Assembly: GCA_949448405.1 (NCBI GenBank)
Contig: CASTFX010000003.1
Coordinates: 1 to 25,705 of the forward strand
From: an uncultured Clostridia bacterium
Lineage (GTDB): Bacteria; Bacillota; Clostridia; TANB77; CAG-508
Direction of reading: 5' to 3'
Length of the DNA: 25,705 bases
Shown: piece after piece, positions 16,955-23,524 of the stretch
Numbering within the stretch: the first letter of the stretch is position 1
How the letters are laid out: each line of letters starts with the position of its first letter
Notes under the pieces: generated by a model
Told to the model about the DNA's origin: nothing
Database searches by the model: none
The model's input: only the letters and a program-made list of their open reading frames with translations
Made by a program: the position numbers and the translations under genes

Positions 16955-17008
16955 TTCAATAAAATTTTCTATAGTTACATTAATTTTAAGTTAAAATTAT
17001 ACAAATAT

Positions 17009-17038
17009 TTGTTTTGTTCGCTTGTATTATTGTAAAAT
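17009..17038 (+). promoter_or_regulatory. Possible promoter of the nucleosidase gene
   Basis: TTGTTT (17009-17014), 18-bp spacer, TAAAAT (17033-17038). The leader 17045-17120 has one GC-richer patch (GGTTGCGGCTACTGC) of unknown role. Confidence 0.45.
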
Positions 17039-17120
17039 ATGTAATATAGTAGTTAAAGATAGAAATAATATAGCAGATAGGTTGCGGCTACTGCTTTCCA
17101 AAATCATGAATGGAGAAGAT

Positions 17121-17819
17121 ATGGAGAATAGAGTTATTTTAATACAAGGTGCAATGGAAATTGAAACAGAGTACTTGATAGAAAGCTTAGAACAAAGAGA
17201 AGAAAAAGAAATTGCAGGATATAAATTTTATAAAGGAAAGATTGCAGCAAAAGAAGTCATAGTATCAAAAACAGACATGGGAATAATTAAAGGAGCAACA
17301 GCTACTATCATAGGAATTACAAATTTTTCACCAGATATAATAATAAATCAAGGTATTGCAGGAGCACATACAAAAGATATACATGTAGGGGATATAATTA
17401 TAGGACAAAAAAGTTGTAATATAAATTCATATTCAATGCAACCTAGAGATGAGGGAAAAGGGACAAATCCATTTTCATGGGAAGTGATAGAAAATACACA
17501 AAATGCAAACGAAGAATTAGTAAGCAAAATACAAGAATTTTTGAAAATAAATAGTAAAAGAAAAGCATATACTGGGATATTAGGAAGCGGAGATGTATTT
17601 AATAGAGAAATAGATAGGATAAATTGGATAAGAAGTAAATTTGGGAACTTATCAGAAGATATGGAAAGTATAGCAACATATTCAATATGTAATAAACTTA
17701 ATATTCCATGTGTTGGAATAAGGATTATATCAAACAACGAAATAACAAAAGAAAAACTAGATGAAACACAAGCAGTAGAATTGCAAAAAATTATATTAGA
17801 TTTTATAAGAAGGTATTAA
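17121..17819 (+). CDS. 5'-methylthioadenosine/S-adenosylhomocysteine nucleosidase family protein
   Basis: This 232-aa cytosolic protein is of the PNP/UDP-phosphorylase fold. Motifs seen are QGAMEIETEYL near the N-terminus (Glu15 aligns with the catalytic Glu12 of E. coli MtnN), GIAGAH, GDIIIGQ, and SEDMESIA near residue 180 (ribose-binding Met-Glu). MtnN (Pfs) cleaves methylthioadenosine and S-adenosylhomocysteine to adenine plus the thio-sugar. The purine-contact Asp of MtnN (SD in RAISD) appears here as Asn205 (RIISNN), as in enzymes that prefer 6-oxopurines, so the substrate may differ. Start choice: ATG 17121 follows GGAG by 5 nt. An upstream in-frame ATG at 17022 would add 33 unrelated residues including a CGG codon, so it is rejected. 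Confidence 0.8.
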   Translation: MENRVILIQGAMEIETEYLIESLEQREEKEIAGYKFYKGKIAAKEVIVSKTDMGIIKGATATIIGITNFSPDIIINQGIAGAHTKDIHVGDIIIGQKSCNINSYSMQPRDEGKGTNPFSWEVIENTQNANEELVSKIQEFLKINSKRKAYTGILGSGDVFNREIDRINWIRSKFGNLSEDMESIATYSICNKLNIPCVGIRIISNNEITKEKLDETQAVELQKIILDFIRRY

Positions 17820-17820
17820 C

Positions 17821-17841
17821 TCCTACGAAAATAGGAATTTT
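17821..17841 (+). terminator. Weak hairpin after the nucleosidase gene
   Basis: TCCTA, loop CGAAAA, TAGGA, then ATTTT. Short stem; a weak terminator at best. Confidence 0.4.
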
Positions 17842-17869
17842 ACAAAAATATTTACATAATAGGTTGATT

Positions 17870-17914
17870 TTGTAGCAAAAAAGTTATATAATTGTAATAT
17901 AAATGTCATAAAGA
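17870..17914 (+). promoter_or_regulatory. Degenerate 11-bp phased repeats upstream of the surface protein
   Basis: TGTAG (17871), AGTTA (17882), TGTAA (17893) and TGTCA (17904) fall on one 11-bp phase; the last unit ATGTCATAAA resembles a classical Pho-box half. It lies about 112 bp before the -10, further than at the other two sites, so function is uncertain. Confidence 0.3.
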
Positions 17915-17993
17915 AAATGAAATCTACGAAAACTATTTCCGTAAAGATATTCAAGACGCCTTTTTTTATGCGAAAAAAAGGTAAAATTTTCTA

Positions 17994-18021
17994 TTGACTT
18001 TATTTTAAAACCATGTAAAAT
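17994..18021 (+). promoter_or_regulatory. Promoter of the surface protein gene
   Basis: TTGACT (17994-17999), 16-bp spacer, TAAAAT (18016-18021); TATAAT at 18021-18026 overlaps as an alternative -10. Upstream 17950-17980 holds CCTTTTTTT/AAAAAAAGG, a possible A/T hairpin. Confidence 0.65.
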
Positions 18022-18057
18022 ATAATATAAGTAAAAATGTAAAAAAGGTGGTAAAGA

Positions 18058-21000
18058 ATGAAAACTAAGAAACTAATTGTAGCAATTTTAATCTTTGTAG
18101 CTATATTAATGTTAACTATTTTTACAAATCAAGTAAGTGCAGCAGGACTTGGGTTTGTGACAACAAGTAAAGACAGAACAGAAAATGGTATAACTTACAG
18201 ACATCAATTATATAGCAACAATACAACTGAAACAAAGAATATATGGAAATTAGTTACATCAAATGCAGATGGAACACCAACAAATACAGTTCCAGATTTA
18301 TATTGTTTAAGAGCTGGTCTTGGATTTACATCAAGTAATCCAAATCATACAACTGTAGAATATAAACAAAGCTATGACCTTCCAAGACAATATAAAGAAG
18401 TAGTAACATATTTTAGTACACTTAAATCAGAAACTAATATTTTCGATAGCAATAAAGCTGCAAATTTTAAAGCTTTAATTTGGATATTAGATAATATGTT
18501 ACTTGAAGAAGCAGATGAAGTAACATTAACTACATATTTAAAGAAATATGCTGGATATACAGATGAGACACTAAATAAATTAGAAGATAAAGAAAATGTA
18601 TTATCAAGATCAGATGTAGAAGCTATCCAACAATTAGCAATATGGTATTTTACAAATAGTGATGAAGCAGCATACAATAAAGAAACTTTACCAACATTAT
18701 ATATGTCAGTTACAGGAGATCCAATATATAGTACAAATGGAAAATATGAAACATTTGCAGATATATACGACTTAATAGATATTGGAGCATTTGGAACAGA
18801 AAGACAAAGAGCAGCAGCAGAGTTATATAAAAACTTAATTCAAACAGCTAAAAAAGAAACAACAAATAAAACATATGAACCAACAAGAGAAATAACACTA
18901 TATTTAGCAGGAACAAATGCAGCAAATGAACAACCAATAGTAAGAGTTGAAGAAGCAGGAGAAGTAGATATAGCATTAAGAAAGTTCATATCACAAGTTA
19001 ATGATACAAAATATGATAGAGCCACAACTGTAGATACAAGCAAGTTAAATACAGTAGTAGATGGAAAATTACAAACAACAGCAATATATAATCACACAAA
19101 AGATCCAGTATCAGTTGAAATAGGAAATATAGTGACATACACTATGAGACTATATAATGAAGGAGATACAGATACATTTATAACAGAAGTAACAGATTAC
19201 TTACCAAAATATTTAGAATATGTAGCATATGGAGATGACACACAAGGCGTATGGTGGAAATTAAATGGCAATGTAGCAACAACAACAGAATTTTGTGAAG
19301 TTATAGGAGTAGGTGGAAATATTCCAGAAACTGAAGTTGGAAAGAAATTAGGAGAAGTAAAAATTCCAGCAGCAGAATATGATGAACCTACAAACCAATA
19401 TATATTAAGTTATGTAGATATACAAATTTCTTGCAAAGTACGTTCAAGCATACCATATGATACAAATGTAACTAATATAGCACAAGTAACAAAAATGATG
19501 CGTAAAAACGGAAGTAACTTAACAGAAGATAGAGATTCTACACCTAATCAATACTTAACTTTACCAGAAGAAGATAAATTACCAGACTACACAGGTGGAG
19601 CAAATGGAAAAAATGACCCATACTATGATGGAAAAAATGCAATAGTTACAGGAGAAGGAGAGAACAAAAAAGTATATTATCCAGGACAAGAAGACGATGA
19701 TGACTTTGAAAAAATATTAGTAGAAACTCCAGAAATAGACTTAACTCTAAGAAAATTCATATCACAAGTTGGAGATACAAAATATGATAGAGCCCCAATT
19801 GTTGATACAAGTAAGTTAAATACAGTAGTAGATGGAAAGCTACAAACAACAGCAATATATAATCACAGTAAACAACCAGTACAAGTTGAAATAGGAGACG
19901 TAGTAACATATACTATAAGACTATACAATGAAGGACCAGTAGATGCAAGAGTAAGAGAAGTAAGAGATTATATAGACAATAACTTAGAATATGTAGCAGG
20001 AGGAAAAGACACAAATGCTTCTTGGTGGAATTCAGTAAAAGGAGAAAAATATACAACATTAACTTCAACAGAAAACTGTATAGTAGTAAATGTTGGAGGA
20101 CTAACAGATAAATCTAATGTAGGAAAGAAATTAGCAGATGTTACAATTCCTGCATATAACAAAACAAAAGATAAATTAAGCTATGTTGATATAGAAGTAC
20201 ATTGTAAGGTATTACCTATAGAAAGAACAAAGAAACTAACAAACATAGCAGAAATTACTGGACACGCAGATGAATATGGAACACCAGTAGATAAAGATAG
20301 AGACTCTAAACCAAATTATCTACCAAATGGATTACCAGAAAACTTCCCAGGATATAAAGATATTGAAACAGATAAACCATATGTTCCAGGACAACAAGAT
20401 GATGATGATTTTGAAAAAGTAGTTGTTAAACCAAAATTCGACTTAAGCCTAAGAAAATTTATAACAAAAGTTGGAAATACAGCTATAAATAATAGATATC
20501 CACAAGTTTCATACGAAGATGGAAAGTTAAAATATACTCATACAAAAGAACCACTATTAGTTGCAACAGGAGATATAGTAACTTATACAATAAGAGTATA
20601 TAATGAAAATGAAGCAGAAGGATATGCAAATGAAATTACAGACGATATTCCAGAAGGATTAGAATTTTTACCACAAAATGAAACAAATACAACATATAGA
20701 TGGAAAATGTTAGATGAAAATGAAAAACAAACAGACGATGTATCAAAAGCAAAATATTTAGTAACAGATTATTTATCAGAAAAACAAGAAAAAGATACAG
20801 GAAGAGATAATCTAATAAAAGCATTTGACAGAGATGGAGAAATTACAGATACAAATCCAAATTGGAAAGAAGTTCAAGTTGCATTCAAAGTAACATATGT
20901 AGCAAAAACTAAAGATGATACAGAAAGAACTATAATAAATACAGCCCAAATATCAGCAGATTCTGATGATGATATAGATTCAGTACCAAAGAGAGATGAA

Positions 21001-21690
21001 GTATATAATCATGATGATGAAGGTAAAAATGAAGATGATATAGACTATGATCAAGTAAAAGTAAAATACTTTGATTTGTCTCTTCTAAAATGGGTAGATA
21101 AAACAATAATTACACTAAATGGAAAAACAACAGAGACTTCTACAGGACACACAGCAGAAACAGCAAAAAATGAAGACCCTGTAAAACTAGAAATAAAAGC
21201 AAGTGATATTAAGAAAATAAACCTTAAATATTCATATACAATTAGAATAACAAACGAAGGTGAATTAGAAGGTTATGCAAAAGAGATTAAAGACTATGTT
21301 CCAGAAGGATTAAAATTTGTAAAAGAAGATAACCCAGACTGGTACGAAACAGAAGACGGACAAATTGCAACAAAAGCATTAGAGAATACTTTACTAAAAC
21401 CAGGGGAAAGTGCAGAAGTAAAAATAATTCTTACTTGGATAAATAAAAATGACAACTTTGGCGAAAAAGTAAACTTAGCAGAAATAAGTAAAGACTTTAA
21501 TGAAAGTGGTACTCCAGATGTAGACTCTACACCAAATAACAAAGATCCAAATGAAGATGACATAGATGACGCACCAGTACTAGTTGCAGTAAAAACAGGT
21601 AGTGCACAAATATATATAGGACTAATATTAATAATACTTGTAACATTTGCAGGTGGAGTTGGATTAATTAAAAAATATGTTTTAGAATAA
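18058..21690 (+). CDS. Thioester-domain surface adhesin with four repeated beta modules
   Basis: This 1210-aa secreted protein has a signal peptide (IVAILIFVAILMLTIFTNQVSAA in order, residues 7-29). Residues 30 to about 280 form a thioester-type adhesion domain: Cys83 in LYCLRAG and Gln191/192 in IQQLAIWYF are the expected partners of an internal Cys-Gln thioester, which binds host or surface amines covalently. Four repeated modules start near residues 302, 559, 793 and 1005, each opening with (I/L)(A/T/S)LRKFI or a variant and containing the VxYTIRLYNEG signature; these resemble DUF11/Cna-like stalk domains. A C-terminal span (IYIGLILIILVTFAGGVGLI) and KKYVLE tail anchor it. The segment before it (VAVKTGS) is not a canonical LPXTG, so sortase anchoring is unsure. 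GGTGG precedes ATG 18058. Confidence 0.85.
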   Translation: MKTKKLIVAILIFVAILMLTIFTNQVSAAGLGFVTTSKDRTENGITYRHQLYSNNTTETKNIWKLVTSNADGTPTNTVPDLYCLRAGLGFTSSNPNHTTVEYKQSYDLPRQYKEVVTYFSTLKSETNIFDSNKAANFKALIWILDNMLLEEADEVTLTTYLKKYAGYTDETLNKLEDKENVLSRSDVEAIQQLAIWYFTNSDEAAYNKETLPTLYMSVTGDPIYSTNGKYETFADIYDLIDIGAFGTERQRAAAELYKNLIQTAKKETTNKTYEPTREITLYLAGTNAANEQPIVRVEEAGEVDIALRKFISQVNDTKYDRATTVDTSKLNTVVDGKLQTTAIYNHTKDPVSVEIGNIVTYTMRLYNEGDTDTFITEVTDYLPKYLEYVAYGDDTQGVWWKLNGNVATTTEFCEVIGVGGNIPETEVGKKLGEVKIPAAEYDEPTNQYILSYVDIQISCKVRSSIPYDTNVTNIAQVTKMMRKNGSNLTEDRDSTPNQYLTLPEEDKLPDYTGGANGKNDPYYDGKNAIVTGEGENKKVYYPGQEDDDDFEKILVETPEIDLTLRKFISQVGDTKYDRAPIVDTSKLNTVVDGKLQTTAIYNHSKQPVQVEIGDVVTYTIRLYNEGPVDARVREVRDYIDNNLEYVAGGKDTNASWWNSVKGEKYTTLTSTENCIVVNVGGLTDKSNVGKKLADVTIPAYNKTKDKLSYVDIEVHCKVLPIERTKKLTNIAEITGHADEYGTPVDKDRDSKPNYLPNGLPENFPGYKDIETDKPYVPGQQDDDDFEKVVVKPKFDLSLRKFITKVGNTAINNRYPQVSYEDGKLKYTHTKEPLLVATGDIVTYTIRVYNENEAEGYANEITDDIPEGLEFLPQNETNTTYRWKMLDENEKQTDDVSKAKYLVTDYLSEKQEKDTGRDNLIKAFDRDGEITDTNPNWKEVQVAFKVTYVAKTKDDTERTIINTAQISADSDDDIDSVPKRDEVYNHDDEGKNEDDIDYDQVKVKYFDLSLLKWVDKTIITLNGKTTETSTGHTAETAKNEDPVKLEIKASDIKKINLKYSYTIRITNEGELEGYAKEIKDYVPEGLKFVKEDNPDWYETEDGQIATKALENTLLKPGESAEVKIILTWINKNDNFGEKVNLAEISKDFNESGTPDVDSTPNNKDPNEDDIDDAPVLVAVKTGSAQIYIGLILIILVTFAGGVGLIKKYVLE
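18961..19870 (+). repeat. Near-identical DNA copies in modules 1 and 2 of the adhesin
   Basis: About 130 bp around 18970-19100 is repeated almost exactly around 19745-19870 (encoding FISQV-DTKYDRA-VDTSKLNTVVDGKLQTTAIYNH with few changes). This marks a recent internal duplication; modules 3 and 4 are more diverged. Confidence 0.8.
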
Positions 21691-21693
21691 TAA

Positions 21694-21741
21694 ACAAAAA
21701 AGATTAAGAGGTGCCAAGTTCAAACGGCACCTCTTAATCTT
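21694..21741 (-). terminator. Intrinsic terminator of the minus-strand gene (shared hairpin)
   Basis: A perfect 16-bp stem, 21700-21715 with 21726-21741, and a 10-nt loop. The T-run exists only on the minus strand (A-run 21695-21700), so the primary direction is minus. The + strand adhesin transcript may also end here without a T-tract. Confidence 0.85.
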
Positions 21742-21743
21742 GA

Positions 21744-21890
21744 TTACTTACGTAACCAGTGTACGATATACGCTACAATAGCGATAACGACAACAACGGT
21801 CGCGACCCGGTCGGGCAGATATGCGATGAAGTGGAGAATGCCAGGTGCAAAGATTGCAAGAAGTATGGCGATAATGACAATCCATTTCAT
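21744..21890 (-). CDS. Small hydrophobic membrane protein, GC-richer, minus strand
   Basis: A 48-aa reading frame, too short for many gene callers. It begins MKWIVIIAILLAIFAPGIL, followed by a short loop (HFIAYLPDRVA), a second hydrophobic helix (TVVVVIAIVAYIVHWL) and a final RK. That is a two-span membrane peptide. AAAGGAG lies 9 nt before ATG (21890), and a strong minus-strand terminator follows the stop. G+C is about 46% (67 of 147) against about 30% around it, with many C/G-ending codons, suggesting recent acquisition. It uses one in-frame CGG (GAC-CGG-GTC), unlike every + strand gene here. I do not recognise the family; holin-like or toxin-like peptides are possible but unproven. Confidence 0.65.
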   Translation of the reverse strand: MKWIVIIAILLAIFAPGILHFIAYLPDRVATVVVVIAIVAYIVHWLRK

Positions 21891-21928
21891 GGGGGTAAGC
21901 TCCTTTCATATAAGCGACAGTATTTAGT

Positions 21929-21956
21929 TTGCGAAGAGACATTGCTCTAATATAAT
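21929..21956 (+). promoter_or_regulatory. Promoter of trmFO
   Basis: TTGCGA (21929-21934), 16-bp spacer, TATAAT (21951-21956). The minus-strand gene diverges from this region. Confidence 0.6.
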
Positions 21957-22008
21957 ATAATTATATCATAATTTACATAAAAAGTAAAATTAAGAGAGGA
22001 AAATAAAA

Positions 22009-23378
22009 ATGGTAGTAATAATTGGTGCAGGACTTGCAGGCTGTGAGGCTGCATATCAAATAGCAAAAAGTGGAATAAAAGTAAAATTATATGAGATGAA
22101 ACCAAAGAAATTTTCACCAGCACATACAAATTCTAATTTAGCAGAAATAGTTTGTAGTAATTCATTCAAATCAAACTTAATAACAAATGCATGTGGACTT
22201 TTAAAAGAAGAATTAAGAAGATTAGACAGTCTACTTATAAATATAGCAGATAAGACTAAGGTACCAGCAGGTCAAGCGTTAGCAGTAGACAGAGAAAAGT
22301 TTTCTAAAGAAGTAACAAACGAAATAAAATCTATGGAAAACATAGAACTAATTGAAGAAGAAGTTGGAGAGAAGATTCATCTTAAAGATATAATAAAAGA
22401 AAATATTACAATAATTGCAACAGGACCATTAACAAGTGATAAACTATCAAAAGAAATAATAGAGCTTACACGGAGAAAATGGACTAGCTTTTTATGATGC
22501 AGCAGCTCCAATTATCGAAAAAGATAGTATTGACTTTGATATAGCTTTTTTTGGTAATAGATATGATCAAGAAAGAGGAAAAGAAGAAGACATAGAAATT
22601 TGGAAAAAAAGAATAAAAAATCAAGAGAAAAGCTATATAAATCTTCCTATGAATAAAGAAGAATATGAAAATTTTTGCAAAGAATTAATAGAAGCAGAAG
22701 TTGTAGAGCTTCATAAATTCGAAAAAAGAGAAATATTCGAAGGCTGTATGCCAATAGAAGTTATGGCAAAAAGAGGAATAGATACACTAAGATTCGGACC
22801 GTTAAAGCCAGTAGGGTTTACAGATTTAAGAACAGGAAGAAGACCATATGCAGTAGTTCAATTAAGACAAGACAACGAAGAGGGAACTCTATATAATATA
22901 GTAGGTTTTCAAACAAATTTAAAATTTGGAGAACAAAAAAGAGTATTTGGAAGTTTGCCAGGATTAAATAATGCAGAATTTATTAAATATGGTGTTATGC
23001 ATAGAAATACATTTATAAACTCTCCAAAGTTGTTAGATAATACATATAATTTAAAAAATAATTCAAATGTTTACTTTGCAGGGCAAATTACAGGTGTAGA
23101 GGGGTATGTAGAGTCAATATCTTCTGGCATGGTTGCACGGATTAAACATAGTTGCAAAATTAGAAGGCAGAGGGAAAGTAGAATTTCAAAAAGAGACAAT
23201 GATAGGAGCACTAGCAAACTATATAAGTACACAAAATGAAAATTTCCAACCTATGAATTCAAACTTTGGAATATTACCAAGTTTAGAAGAAAAGATAAGA
23301 GATAAAAAGATAAGGTATGAGAAGTTAGCTAAAAGGTCACTTGAAAATATGAAAATAGCAGAAAAAAACAAAAATTGA
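22009..23378 (+). CDS. trmFO: Methylenetetrahydrofolate-tRNA-(uracil-5-)-methyltransferase TrmFO, read through two CGGA sites
   Basis: TrmFO makes ribothymidine at position 54 of tRNAs, using methylenetetrahydrofolate and FADH2. The N-terminus carries the FAD-binding GAGLAG (residues 6-11), then AEIVCSNSFKSN and VPAGQALAVDR, all family signatures. At 22471 the frame is broken in the LTGENGLAFYDAAAPI block, and at 23138 in SSGMVAGLNIVAKLEG. Reading CGGA as Gly at both points restores 455 aa, close to the usual 435-450. Both glycines are conserved in the family. Further matches are FEGCMPIEVMAKRG, RFGPLKPVG and GQITGVEGYVES. AGAGAGGAAAA precedes ATG 22009; the stop is TGA. Taken literally it would be a double-frameshift pseudogene. 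Preserved motifs in all three frames argue against decay. Confidence 0.93.
22471..22474 (+). other. CGGA recoding site 6 (Gly, +1)
   Basis: Context ACA-CGG-A in trmFO; shift yields LTGENGLAFYDAAAP. Unshifted frame stops at 22495-22497. Confidence 0.95.
23138..23141 (+). other. CGGA recoding site 7 (Gly, +1)
   Basis: Context GCA-CGG-A in trmFO; shift yields SSGMVAGLNIVAK. Unshifted frame stops at 23237-23239. Confidence 0.95.
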
Positions 23379-23403
23379 CAATTTTATGTAAATATGTTAT
23401 AAT
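23375..23403 (+). promoter_or_regulatory. Promoter of the 635-aa gene
   Basis: TTGACA (23375-23380), 17-bp spacer, TATAAT (23398-23403): a consensus vegetative promoter overlapping the trmFO stop codon. Confidence 0.9.
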
Positions 23404-23436
23404 AAATCATGTATGATAAATTAGGAAAATTGCGCC

Positions 23437-23482
23437 AAAAGACCTAGGTCTTTTACATAGTAAATTAATTTACTATGTAAAA
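23437..23482. promoter_or_regulatory. Two overlapping perfect palindromes in the leader
   Basis: An 18-bp palindrome (23437-23454, AAAAGACCTAGGTCTTTT) shares its last TTTT with a 32-bp perfect palindrome (23451-23482, arms TTTTACATAGTAAATT). Located between promoter and ribosome site of the 635-aa gene. They could be alternative RNA hairpins (attenuator) or operators for a dimeric regulator. Confidence 0.6.
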
Positions 23483-23524
23483 GAATACTAAAAGATATGT
23501 AAAAATTTAGGGAGGAAATGCAAT

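Noticed and set aside
17022..17120. N-terminal extension of the nucleosidase with an in-frame CGG codon
   Set aside because: The extension has no family similarity and no ribosome site; ATG 17121 has GGAG at the right distance and the protein then starts like other family members.
17820..18057. Cyclic-di-GMP or other riboswitch upstream of the adhesin
   Set aside because: I could not find the conserved core of a known riboswitch class; only short A/T hairpins and a promoter are visible.
15132..23378. dacA and trmFO as decaying pseudogenes
   Set aside because: Outside the CGGA sites all catalytic and cofactor motifs are intact across three or four frame segments, with no other stop or indel.
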